NCBI GenBank assembly: GCA_902826055.1
Contig: CADEDJ010000019.1
Coordinates: forward strand, 1 to 50,343
DNA: 50,343 nucleotides
Direction of reading: 5' to 3'
From: an uncultured Nitrosomonas sp.
GTDB lineage: Bacteria > Pseudomonadota > Gammaproteobacteria > Burkholderiales > Nitrosomonadaceae
The notes under the pieces are model-generated. The model searched no databases, had not been told where the DNA came from, and was given only the letters and a program-made list of their open reading frames with translations. Of the stretch, positions 15,972 to 24,763 are shown piece by piece (the first letter of the stretch is position 1; the number at the start of each line of letters is the position of its first letter). The translations under genes and the position numbers were made by a program.

Positions 15972-18077
15972 ATGCAAAATCTCATAATCCGACGAATTAT
16001 CGGTATTTATATGCTAGTCATGCTAACAGTAATTATCAATGGCACTCATGCATATGCTCACAATCCCCATGATCCTGTATATGCAATGGGAGTTTCACCC
16101 AATTTTGCGAATGACCGGACTCTCTTTGTATCCACTGACGGAGAAATAACAGGCTGGCGTTATCCTGAAGTTCTGAGATCCACCGACGGTGGTACAACTT
16201 GGACTTTGCTGCCATGGGGTATGGATAATAGATCCTCTATATTTGCCATTCGCGTTTCCCCCGGTTATAACGTTGATCGCACAGTATTCGTTGCAACCGG
16301 CAATGGTGTTTATAAATCCTCGACTCGCGGAGACTTTTGGGAACCCTTTAATACAGGCCTAATTGCCAGTAAATATGCAACCAAATTAGAAATTGGCGGA
16401 TTACAAAACAACTATACCCTTTTCTTAGCTATTGAAAACGACGGGGTTTACCGGCGCACTCATTTACAAACTGAATGGACAAAAGTATTAGATCGGTCTG
16501 CCGGGGTAAATATAATCGCAACGTCTTCTAACTTCGCACAAGATAAAACTGTTGTAGTTGCAAATAGTAACGGGACTATAAAAATATCCACCGATGGTGG
16601 TATTAGCTGGGTTGATAAAGGAAATCCAACGGGTGCAATAATTTATGATATCGCGATAGCGCCAGGAAGTGCGCGAGAAATTTTCTTGGCTACCGATGAT
16701 GGAATCTTTGTCAGCAACAATTTGGGCAACTCATTTACGGCCAAACTAAGTAATCTACCTGCTGAGGCTGTTAACAACATCGTTTTTTCACCTAATTACC
16801 AAACCGATCGCACGGTCTTCTGTACTACGTTTACAAAAGCCATATATAAATCAACGAATAATGGTAATAGTTGGGTGTTTCATGATTCAACCGCCCATAT
16901 CACAGGTCAAACAGTTGCCGCAAAGGAATTCAGTGAATTACAAGTTTCCAAAACTTTTGCAACCGATCAAGCCCTATTTCTCTCTACATTTGATGGCGTA
17001 TTTATCGCAACAAATGGCGGTAATGTATGGTCGCAAAAGCAAACTCGCGAAAACTTAATTACCGGTTTGGCATTATCGCCGAATTTTGTTAACGATCAAA
17101 CCATTATGGCAACAACTTATTTTGGAGGAGGTTTTTATACTTCCACAGATAAAGGTGCAACGTGGCTCGCTAAAGCAGCCGGATGGCCAAATCAAGCAGT
17201 ACTCAGTCCTTTTGATATAGATTTTGTTAAAAATCACACGGGCCCGCCACTCGCAATAGCTACTGACAATAAGTCTTTTTTAGGATTTTCTGATGACTTT
17301 GGTGAAAACTGGGATACATTGCCGATTCCACTGCTTCCCGATATTGGAGAAGGCGATATCTATCCCACTGTAATTGCATTATCCCCGATCTTTGACACTG
17401 ACCAAGAAATCTATATTGGAACAAGAACACACGGAGTTCTTCAAACACTAGACGGAGGTATTAACTGGCATAGAGCAGTAGATGTTCCACATGTGGAAAA
17501 AATTACAAGTATTGTCACTTCGCCAAATTATGCTAACGATAAAACTGTCTTTGCAGCTAATAAATCAGGAGAAGTTTGGCGTACACAAAACGGCGGCGGT
17601 AGTTGGACTCGTATCGGGATAGATTCTATTGTTACTCAGGGAAAACTAAGTTATATGTGGATAGCTATTTCTCCACAATTTGCCACCGATCATTTGCTGC
17701 TTATCGGTACAAACAATGGTATATATCGTTCAGCCAATGGCGGTAATAGCTGGAAACCATTTCTTCACAAGCACGTTGGCCCAGCAACCGTAATCCAGCA
17801 AATTGAATTCTCCCCGACTTTTGCTCAAGATCGAACTGTCTTTGCAACAGTCCGTGGCAAAGGATTATATCGCCTGATACTGGGCACTACAGGGTGGATT
17901 ATGTCGGCACAAAATTTAGGTACTTCGCTACTCAAAAAGAACATTCAGTTCACTGAATTTCATCTGTCACCAAATTTTAGCGAAGACGCGACGATTTTAG
18001 GAGCATCCAGAAGAAATATCTACATATCAACAGATGGTGGTCTCAATTGGATTCCGATAGGGTCACCGGGATCGTAA
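15972..18077 (+). CDS. Exported Asp-box (BNR) beta-propeller protein
   Basis: 701 residues with a signal peptide (LVMLTVIINGTHAYA, then HNPHDPV). The mature chain is a run of roughly 50-60-residue repeats. Each has a PNFANDRTLFVST-like strand and an Asp-box such as STDGGTTW, STDGGISW, STNNGNSW, STDKGATW, TLDGGINW, TQNGGGSW, SANGGNSW and STDGGLNW. This is the blade pattern of sialidase-type, Vps10/sortilin or YCF48-like propellers. No sialidase catalytic triad was identified, so it is more likely a binding or assembly protein of the periplasm or cell surface than an enzyme. GGAGG provides the Shine-Dalgarno. Its ligand is unknown. Confidence 0.85.
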   Translation: MQNLIIRRIIGIYMLVMLTVIINGTHAYAHNPHDPVYAMGVSPNFANDRTLFVSTDGEITGWRYPEVLRSTDGGTTWTLLPWGMDNRSSIFAIRVSPGYNVDRTVFVATGNGVYKSSTRGDFWEPFNTGLIASKYATKLEIGGLQNNYTLFLAIENDGVYRRTHLQTEWTKVLDRSAGVNIIATSSNFAQDKTVVVANSNGTIKISTDGGISWVDKGNPTGAIIYDIAIAPGSAREIFLATDDGIFVSNNLGNSFTAKLSNLPAEAVNNIVFSPNYQTDRTVFCTTFTKAIYKSTNNGNSWVFHDSTAHITGQTVAAKEFSELQVSKTFATDQALFLSTFDGVFIATNGGNVWSQKQTRENLITGLALSPNFVNDQTIMATTYFGGGFYTSTDKGATWLAKAAGWPNQAVLSPFDIDFVKNHTGPPLAIATDNKSFLGFSDDFGENWDTLPIPLLPDIGEGDIYPTVIALSPIFDTDQEIYIGTRTHGVLQTLDGGINWHRAVDVPHVEKITSIVTSPNYANDKTVFAANKSGEVWRTQNGGGSWTRIGIDSIVTQGKLSYMWIAISPQFATDHLLLIGTNNGIYRSANGGNSWKPFLHKHVGPATVIQQIEFSPTFAQDRTVFATVRGKGLYRLILGTTGWIMSAQNLGTSLLKKNIQFTEFHLSPNFSEDATILGASRRNIYISTDGGLNWIPIGSPGS

Positions 18078-18150
18078 TCATTTGTCACCCCTGAAATGCA
18101 CGCCAGTATTTGATATAAGCATAAATGGTGTGAGACAGAATGGTTCTATA

Positions 18151-18186
18151 GACCAGAAATGTTGAAATAGGCACATATTTCTGGTC
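18151..18186. repeat. 10-bp perfect inverted repeat
   Basis: GACCAGAAAT (18151-18160) and ATTTCTGGTC (18177-18186) are separated by 16 bp. There is no T-run on either side, so it is not a standard terminator. It lies between the convergent propeller gene and the 18362 gene. Confidence 0.7.
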
Positions 18187-18225
18187 GAAATGCTGTGATA
18201 TACCGATGCTTTTTACACCTAGCAA

Positions 18226-18257
18226 AACTTTCCATTAACTCAACTTTCCATTAACTC
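18226..18257. repeat. Exact tandem duplication of a 16-bp unit
   Basis: AACTTTCCATTAACTC occurs twice back to back (18226-18241 and 18242-18257). It lies in the 284-bp gap between the propeller gene and the convergent 18362 gene. Confidence 0.9.
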
Positions 18258-18361
18258 AGAGTTTGTTGGGAACGGATCTGCTGGAAAAACCATAAAGAAT
18301 TTCAATAGGACAGCACCATCAATCGCCGCTAATGCGCAAGGCAATCTCCCCCGCGATGAAT

Positions 18362-19288
18362 TTAAACAAAATCATTGGGCATATGAACACCCATGAGCTG
18401 TGTCAATGAATTCTGCGGATCCTGACTAGTCCATACAGTTATGGGGTACAGATCAAATATCATTTTGCTGACCCCATTATCAAGTGAATGATCTCCAATT
18501 AAAAAACCGTTATTGCCGTCAAGAGTGCCTAAGTCAATAGAAAAATTATTCAGAAGCGCATCAATCGCAGCCTTCGCTGTCGCAACAGTCGCGGAATCGT
18601 GCGAAATACTAGCTAGAATTTGTTTAACTAACCCATTCAATTCTCCCGCTTTCTCGATTGAATAGTAACGTGAGATTTCTATTCGGTTATCAAATAAGGC
18701 GGCAGCATTACCCCAAATCGGATTACTATAATCAATACTATCAAGCGTAGTGATTGCCCATTCAATCATGTCACCAAAGGATTGTCCGGCTGAATTCATT
18801 TGGTCGACTATATAATTAACTGCTAGCACCTTGTCATCCGACGAAACTGTGTTACCCGCTAGGTTATCCACAATTCTTGCCGCACTCTCTCTAATATAGT
18901 GCGCTGCAGCCATTCCCCAATTTGGATGCGTCGCTGGAAAACTGGAAAGAAGGGTAGTAATCTCTGGAATCAACTCATTTTGCGTTGCGCCATCTGCTAT
19001 TTTATTGACGATATATTCTGTAGCGATGGTTTTATCACTTTCCGCAGCACGATCACCAATTAAATCATTTACAAATGCCTCTGCAAATGCAAGTGGTGCC
19101 ATGTCGTTTGGATAAAACCTCCCAAAAAATCCTTGATTCTTTGATATCGTTTCAGCCAATCTCGCCAAAGAACCTCTTTCTGTAAACATTAGACTATATG
19201 ATTCCAGATTTTCCGTACCTGCAATATCATTGTAAAGGGCTTGATACAGCTGCAAAATAGAAGTTTGCTGTAATTCTGTTAATTCCAT
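18362..19288 (-). CDS. Helical protein resembling DUF4214/S-layer-type N-terminal regions
   Basis: 308 residues, acidic and predicted mostly helical, with no signal peptide or membrane segment. The opening LYQALYNDIAG, the later FFGRFYP and PLAFAEAFVN, the repeated NPIWGNAAALFDNRIEISRY and PNWGMAAAHYIRESAARI blocks, and the Ala-rich KAAIDALLNNFSI recall the helical repeats at the start of RTX/S-layer-like secreted proteins and DUF4214 domains. No calcium-binding glycine repeats follow. The C-terminus is a short strand-like tail ending in FV, which could serve as a type I secretion signal (inference). It is a single gene; no export genes are adjacent. Family assignment is tentative. Confidence 0.55.
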   Translation of the reverse strand: MELTELQQTSILQLYQALYNDIAGTENLESYSLMFTERGSLARLAETISKNQGFFGRFYPNDMAPLAFAEAFVNDLIGDRAAESDKTIATEYIVNKIADGATQNELIPEITTLLSSFPATHPNWGMAAAHYIRESAARIVDNLAGNTVSSDDKVLAVNYIVDQMNSAGQSFGDMIEWAITTLDSIDYSNPIWGNAAALFDNRIEISRYYSIEKAGELNGLVKQILASISHDSATVATAKAAIDALLNNFSIDLGTLDGNNGFLIGDHSLDNGVSKMIFDLYPITVWTSQDPQNSLTQLMGVHMPNDFV

Positions 19289-19453
19289 ATTTTTTCCTAT
19301 AATTGAATCACTTCATTGCCAGAAATCTTATAGTATCGGGAACATCTCCCATAATGAATGCTATGGAATATGGCAAAAAGAAACGGATTGAACGCTCGCC
19401 AAAGTTCGTATATCAATCAAACATTACGCGTCAAATTTTGCATAAATCAATGT

Positions 19454-20095
19454 TTATTTGATTCCATATTGTGCGCGATAACGCTCTACTGCAAATAAAC
19501 GATGTTCTAACTCAGGATGACCCTGTAGATATTCAACCAAATCATCCAGAGTAATAATCGAAGTCACCGAAATGCCGTGCAATTGCTGCACCTCCTGAAC
19601 AGCCGATAACTGATCAATACCTCGCTCCATGCGATCGAGCGCAATGACTACGCCGATTGGTGCCGCACCTGCAGTCTTAATCAAATCGACCGATTCGCGC
19701 ACCGAGGTACCAGCAGAAATAACATCATCGACAATTAGCACACGGCCTTGCAGCGGCGCGCCGACAAGCATTCCACCTTCGCCGTGATCCTTTGCCTCCT
19801 TGCGATTAAAACAGAAGGGATAGTTATGCTCCATTTCTGCCAAAGCAATAGCAATCGCACTCACCAGCGGAATGCCTTTGTACGCGGGGCCAAATAACAT
19901 ATCAAACGGAAGCGCTGCAGCAATGATCGCTTTGGCGTAAAATTGGCCCAGCCTGCGCAATGAATCGCCATCGTTGAACAGTCCTGCGTTAAAAAAATAA
20001 GGTGACAAGCGTCCTGCTTTGGTGATGAACTCGCCAAAGCAAAGTACTTTACGTTCAATAGCAAACTGAATAAATGCCTGCCGGAAATCTGACAT
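19454..20095 (-). CDS. pyrE: Orotate phosphoribosyltransferase
   Basis: About 213 residues starting at the ATG at 20095 ([12 protein letters not shown]); the frame continues to a TTG at 20107. Diagnostic motifs are [24 protein letters not shown], the [13 protein letters not shown] loop with catalytic Lys/His residues, and the PRPP-binding motif [18 protein letters not shown]. It converts orotate and PRPP to orotidine monophosphate in pyrimidine synthesis. Length is normal for the family. The gene is divergent from xthA with only 22 bp between start codons, so promoters of each must lie inside the other gene or in that tiny gap. Confidence 0.97.
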   Translation of the reverse strand: MSDFRQAFIQFAIERKVLCFGEFITKAGRLSPYFFNAGLFNDGDSLRRLGQFYAKAIIAAALPFDMLFGPAYKGIPLVSAIAIALAEMEHNYPFCFNRKEAKDHGEGGMLVGAPLQGRVLIVDDVISAGTSVRESVDLIKTAGAAPIGVVIALDRMERGIDQLSAVQEVQQLHGISVTSIITLDDLVEYLQGHPELEHRLFAVERYRAQYGIK

Positions 20096-20117
20096 AACTG
20101 TGATCAATCCTTAAAAT

Positions 20118-20891
20118 ATGCAAATTATAACGCTTAACCTCAACGGCATCCGCGCAGCGGCAAAAAAAGGTTTCTTTACCTGGTTAGCCGCGCAATCGGC
20201 TGAAATTGTATGTGTACAAGAGTTAAAAGCCCAGTTGCCCGATTTCTCCGAAGAAATGCGTTCACCGGGCGCATACCGAGGCTATTTTCATTGTGCCGCA
20301 CAAAAAGGCTATAGCGGTGTCGGCATATATTGCCGCAAGCAACCCGATAAAATCATTGAAGGTATCGGTGTCCCTGCAATCGATGCGGAAGGCCGTTTTA
20401 TTCAGGCAGACTTTGGCAATCTGAGTATTATTTCCATTTATTTGCCTTCCGGATCGAGCGGCGAACACCGTCAAGCCGCAAAGTTCTTTTTTATGGAACA
20501 ATTCTTTCCGATGCTGAAAACATTGATAGCTTGTGGCCGCGAGATTATTTTGTGCGGCGACTGGAATATTGCGCATAAGGAAATCGATTTGAAAAACTGG
20601 CGCTCGAACCAAAAAAATTCCGGTTTTCTACCGGAAGAACGCACTTGGTTGTCGAATGTATTCGACAGCATTGGTTTTGTCGATGTTTTTCGCCGCCTCA
20701 ATTCCGAGCCTGAGCAATACACCTGGTGGTCCAACCGCGGCCAAGCCTGGGCCAAGAATGTCGGCTGGCGTATCGATTATCAAATTGCCACACCGGTCAT
20801 CGCGCAAACTGCGTCTGGCGCATCGATTTATAAAGCTGAGCGCTTCTCAGATCACGCGCCATTGATTATCGACTACGACTATACTTTATGA
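20118..20891 (+). CDS. xthA: Exodeoxyribonuclease III
   Basis: 257 residues. All AP-endonuclease/ExoIII landmarks are present: MQIITLNLNGIRAAAKKG (Asn7), VCVQELKAQ (Glu near 35), YSGVGIYCRKQP, LCGDWNIAHKEIDL (Asp/Asn), the FVDVFRRLNSE region, TWWSNRG and the terminal RFSDHAPLIIDY (Asp-His). It would cleave abasic sites and degrade 3' ends during base-excision repair. Its stop overlaps the next start (ATGA), making it the first gene of an xthA-permease-zapE operon. No Shine-Dalgarno is clear before the ATG. Confidence 0.96.
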   Translation: MQIITLNLNGIRAAAKKGFFTWLAAQSAEIVCVQELKAQLPDFSEEMRSPGAYRGYFHCAAQKGYSGVGIYCRKQPDKIIEGIGVPAIDAEGRFIQADFGNLSIISIYLPSGSSGEHRQAAKFFFMEQFFPMLKTLIACGREIILCGDWNIAHKEIDLKNWRSNQKNSGFLPEERTWLSNVFDSIGFVDVFRRLNSEPEQYTWWSNRGQAWAKNVGWRIDYQIATPVIAQTASGASIYKAERFSDHAPLIIDYDYTL

Positions 20892-22267
20892 AATCCAGCG
20901 AATCTTCCGGCTGGTTGCAGGCTTGGCAAGTCTATACGCACCCGCGTGTGCTGGGCATGCTGTCATTGGGATTTTCCGCCGGATTACCTTTGTTACTGAT
21001 TTTAGGCACATTGTCGTTTTGGCTGCGCGAAGCGGGCATCGACCGCGCGACCATCGGTCATTTAAGCTGGATTGGTTTAGCCTATAGTTTCAAGTGGTTA
21101 TGGTCACCGCTCGTCGATCGTTTGCCACTTCCGTTGCTGACCCGGCTATTAGGACGGCGCCGGGCGTGGCTATTGCTATCGCAAATAATTATCACGGTTG
21201 CACTAGTCGGCATGGCATTGACCGATCCTGTCGTGGATTTAGCAAAATTGGTATTCTTCGCGCTTGCCGTCGCTTTTGCCTCGGCCACGCAAGATATTGC
21301 ACTCGATGCTTATCGCATCGAAGCGGTTGCGGTCGAACTGCAGGGTGCCATGGCTGCTACCTATCAGGCAGGATACCGCATCGCCATGATTCTGGCGTCG
21401 GCAGGCGTATTATGGATTGCTGCGGCAGTCGATCCTTCTGCTGCGGTTTACGAACACTTGCCCTGGCGCTTCGCTTATCTGGTCATGGCCGCAAGTATGG
21501 CTGTCGGTATCATCACCACGCTGATCATCCGCGAACCGGATGTTCCTTACAATCACCTGATCTCCGATAACGAACGCATTGCACAGCAAGCCCTCGCAAC
21601 GTGGAATCTCCATCCGCGCTTCAAAAGCCTGCTGGTTTGGCTGTACGGCGCACTAATCGCCCCTTTCAGGGATTTCATTGTACGTCATGGACGGCAAGCG
21701 TTGCTGATCCTGTCGCTCATCGCAATCTACCGCATCTCCGATGTCGTTATGGGCGTAATGAGCAATCCTTTTTACGTGGACATGGGTTATAGCAAAGATG
21801 AAGTTGCCACCATTTCAAAAGTGTATGGCGTTATCATGACAATTGCCGGTGCTGCGATCGGTGGTGTCCTGACGGTAAAATTCGGCATCATGCGCACGTT
21901 ATTTCTTGGCGCCGTATTATCGGCTGCTACCAATTTGCTATTTGTTTGGCTGGCAGGCCGTGGTCATGATGTCAGTGGATTGATCTTTACCATATCTGCC
22001 GACAATCTTTCAGCAGGCATTGCTTCCAGCGCATTTATCGCCTATCTATCCGGTTTAACCAATTCCGCCTATTCGGCTACCCAATACGCATTATTCAGTT
22101 CGGTCATGCTATTGCTGCCTAAATTCATTGCCGGTTTTAGCGGTCAATTTGTCGATGCCTATGGTTATGAAAACTTCTTTATCACAACCGCACTACTCGG
22201 ATTACCCGTTTTAGTATTGGTCTGGCTGGCCGGTCAAGCGAAATTTGCGCTACCTGACAGAAAGTAA
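20888..22267 (+). CDS. Major facilitator superfamily permease, AmpG-like
   Basis: 459 residues with about 12 to 14 hydrophobic segments, beginning HPRVLGMLSLGFSAGLPLLL and TLSFWLREAGIDRATIGHLS. This opening (G-F-s-s-G-l-P...L-R-e-x-G-i) is the hallmark of AmpG, the inner-membrane importer of GlcNAc-anhydro-muropeptides for cell-wall recycling. FASATQDIALDAYRIE and SGLTNSAYSATQYALFSS also match. The start codon overlaps the xthA stop by 4 bp. Specificity for muropeptides is inferred from family resemblance only. Confidence 0.88.
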   Translation: MKSSESSGWLQAWQVYTHPRVLGMLSLGFSAGLPLLLILGTLSFWLREAGIDRATIGHLSWIGLAYSFKWLWSPLVDRLPLPLLTRLLGRRRAWLLLSQIIITVALVGMALTDPVVDLAKLVFFALAVAFASATQDIALDAYRIEAVAVELQGAMAATYQAGYRIAMILASAGVLWIAAAVDPSAAVYEHLPWRFAYLVMAASMAVGIITTLIIREPDVPYNHLISDNERIAQQALATWNLHPRFKSLLVWLYGALIAPFRDFIVRHGRQALLILSLIAIYRISDVVMGVMSNPFYVDMGYSKDEVATISKVYGVIMTIAGAAIGGVLTVKFGIMRTLFLGAVLSAATNLLFVWLAGRGHDVSGLIFTISADNLSAGIASSAFIAYLSGLTNSAYSATQYALFSSVMLLLPKFIAGFSGQFVDAYGYENFFITTALLGLPVLVLVWLAGQAKFALPDRK

Positions 22268-22285
22268 CCGTGCACATCGTTAACC

Positions 22286-23488
22286 ATGTCACAATCATTA
22301 CAAAAAACCGGCCCTGAAAGCGAGTACCAGGTTCTGATACAGGCCGGAGAACTGAAACCGGATACCGATCAGGCGAAAGCGGTTGCCGCGCTTGAGCGCT
22401 TACACCGCGAATTAATCGATTATCCCGTAATAAAAAATATTCATGAGGGTTTTCATTTCAGGTGGCCCGCTGGCTTATTCCGCTGGCTGAACAGTCGTAC
22501 ATCGACCCCGCAAGGCATCTATCTCTATGGCGGCGTAGGACGCGGCAAGTCGATGCTGATGGATCTGTTTTATACCACTGCCACCATTGCATCGAAGCGG
22601 CGTGTGCATTTCCACGAATTCATGCTGGATATTCATGTCCGACTCAAACAGTGGCATGATTTCTCAAAGCAAGAGCGAGCACGGCATGGCGGGCGTAATA
22701 GTGATGAGGATCCTATCCCCTCTGTCGCACGGAAAATAGCCAATGAAGCAACGTTACTATGCTTCGATGAACTACACGTCACCGATATCGCCGATGCTAT
22801 GGTGCTAACCCGATTGTTCAAGGAATTGTTTGCGCAAGGCGTAATTGTCGTGGCCACATCCAATCGGCCACCGGATGATCTCTATAAGAATGGCTTAAAT
22901 CGCCAGAGATTTTTGCCTTTTATCGAACAAATCAAGGAAAAACTCGAAATTATTCCACTCGAAGGCCCTGTGGATTACCGCTATAACCGCTTGAAGGGCG
23001 CACAAACCTACTATTTTCCAGTCAATGAAGAGACAACTGCGCAATTAGTGGCAATTTTCTTCCGTCTGACCGATCGCAGTATCGCGGATCGCGCCAAAGT
23101 CCCCAGCGAAGAATTGACTGTACAAGGCCGCACATTGTTTGTGCCCAAAGCGGCACGCGGCGTCGCCGTATTTTCGTTTAAGCGCTTATGTGCAAACCCG
23201 TTGGGTTCAGCGGATTATTTGACCATCGCCAGAACCTATCACACCGTCATCATGGTCGCAATTCCGCAATTTAATAATGGAAACAACGATGAAGCCAAAC
23301 GATTCATCACCTTTATCGATGCCCTCTATGAGCATGGCGTCAAATTCCTTTGCTCAGCCGCTGTGCCGCTGCATTTGCTATATAACGGCGGGGATGTCAG
23401 CTTTGAATTTGAGCGCACACGCTCACGATTGATGGAAATGCAATCTGAAGATTATTTGGCCAGAGGTCATGGCAGCAACTTGCGTTAA
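22286..23488 (+). CDS. zapE: Cell division protein ZapE (AFG1-type ATPase)
   Basis: 400 residues of an AAA-like ATPase. Walker A is YGGVGRGKSMLMDLFY (about 82-97), Walker B CFDELHVTDIADAM (about 160-173) and sensor VVATSNRPPDDLY. A typical C-terminal region includes FLCSAAVPLHLLY and FERTRSRLMEMQSEDYLA. ZapE associates with the Z-ring late in division in E. coli. It follows the permease by 18 bp in the same operon and faces the Dam-like gene, whose end is 49 bp away. Confidence 0.95.
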   Translation: MSQSLQKTGPESEYQVLIQAGELKPDTDQAKAVAALERLHRELIDYPVIKNIHEGFHFRWPAGLFRWLNSRTSTPQGIYLYGGVGRGKSMLMDLFYTTATIASKRRVHFHEFMLDIHVRLKQWHDFSKQERARHGGRNSDEDPIPSVARKIANEATLLCFDELHVTDIADAMVLTRLFKELFAQGVIVVATSNRPPDDLYKNGLNRQRFLPFIEQIKEKLEIIPLEGPVDYRYNRLKGAQTYYFPVNEETTAQLVAIFFRLTDRSIADRAKVPSEELTVQGRTLFVPKAARGVAVFSFKRLCANPLGSADYLTIARTYHTVIMVAIPQFNNGNNDEAKRFITFIDALYEHGVKFLCSAAVPLHLLYNGGDVSFEFERTRSRLMEMQSEDYLARGHGSNLR

Positions 23489-23536
23489 TCAACTCACACC
23501 CGGGAATCTGTCAGACTTATCCACTGCTTGCGCTAC

Positions 23537-24391
23537 TCAGGCTGACTTCAGATTCAATGAATTATCCAGGTTGGGAATAATGAGCTTCTCAGAGAAAAAT
23601 AGGGTTTCAACGCTTTTGTAACGATCTCGCGCATTTTGATAGACCAGGAACGGGTAACTTTTATACACTTCCATAGTTTGGGGAGTATAGTCAAAGGAAG
23701 CTATCCAATACTGCGTAATATGCGCCTTGATCAGATGGGCAATGTTCAAATGAGTAGTCTGCAGAACGTGCTTTTCTAAATGCCATTGCTTCTCATAGCC
23801 GGAATAAAAATCAAGATACATCAGTGTGTTATCGGGCAGTGACGACAATACGGTTTTGATTACGTCTGCCGTTTCTAAATTATAAAGACGAATGCTTGAG
23901 CGATGCAGTGCAATCCACTCAATCCTGCGTATCAAGTCAATCTTGTTAAAACGTGCATCCGTTCTCCAGTGTCCGCTCTGGCTTTTTCCGTTATCAGTTA
24001 CTCCCCACAAGATTCCTGAGGGATTAATTCGAGTTAAGAAAAAGATTGAAAAACCGACTTCAAGTAAGCTGTGATTTTCAGGAAAATTTAAGATATTGTT
24101 TTGTCGCTGCCATTCTTCCCTTGTTATTTTTACATCGTGAATAGCTTTGCAAAGTGCTTCAGGCTGATCGACAACGCTACTCCAGAAAGCATATACCGCA
24201 GGATTTGCATCGTTCAAATGAATGCAGGATACGTAACCGTGAGTAAGTAAATTAAGCGCGATTGCCGCGCCACCTGTGGATGACTCAACATAATGCCCGC
24301 CTAATAGATTATTTTTCTCAAAAACCATCTTCATGAAGCCCGCTAATTTGTCTCTTCCTCCTTGGTAACGCAAAGGTGTATTGAATTTCAT
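23537..24391 (-). CDS. Dam-like (D12 class) adenine methylase homologue with altered catalytic motifs
   Basis: About 284 residues from the ATG at 24391, which has GGAG upstream; the frame extends to a GTG at 24403. The N-terminus NTPLRYQGGRDKLAGFMK and middle (LEVGFSIFFLTRINPSGILW) plainly belong to the D12 N6-adenine methyltransferase family. However, the SAM-binding motif normally E-P-F/Y-A-G-G is E-S-S-T-G-G (about 24270-24288). The catalytic D-P-P-Y is D-F-Y-S (23801-23812). Flanking residues align without a gap, so these are substitutions, not a frameshift. It is either an inactive relic or a protein with a changed role. No restriction enzyme gene is adjacent. Confidence 0.8.
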   Translation of the reverse strand: MKFNTPLRYQGGRDKLAGFMKMVFEKNNLLGGHYVESSTGGAAIALNLLTHGYVSCIHLNDANPAVYAFWSSVVDQPEALCKAIHDVKITREEWQRQNNILNFPENHSLLEVGFSIFFLTRINPSGILWGVTDNGKSQSGHWRTDARFNKIDLIRRIEWIALHRSSIRLYNLETADVIKTVLSSLPDNTLMYLDFYSGYEKQWHLEKHVLQTTHLNIAHLIKAHITQYWIASFDYTPQTMEVYKSYPFLVYQNARDRYKSVETLFFSEKLIIPNLDNSLNLKSA

Positions 24392-24763
24392 TGAAAACTC
24401 CACGATGGTGAATTTGACGCAATACGCGTAATGCGACGATCAAGCAAAATTGAGATTAACTTCTTTACATGATCCATGATACGAGGAACCTATACGAAAA
24501 CCAAGGCATTATTTCAAATATTGGTTATCAGTCTGTATCAACTCTTCAGTTAGAATAATTTCCAACTAAGTTTGTTGCTCAGCTTTTTGCAGTCCGCAGG
24601 ATTTAAATTTTCAAATCAATAAAATTATTGCGACTTGACATATTCCTGCAATCCAACTCAAGCAAGCCAATTTTCCATAATTTATTCGGTTTATTTCCGA
24701 ATCCCCGAAGTTTGTTAGGATTATGTTGAAACATCAACACCCGGTTCATGCAGATCTGAAGAA
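24392..24763. other. Intergenic region before the truncated pyruvate-kinase-like gene
   Basis: About 370 bp between two diverging start codons. Only very short open frames occur. A TTGACA hexamer is present near 24636 on the plus strand but has no good -10 partner. No RNA gene, repeat or transposon end was recognised. Confidence 0.35.
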
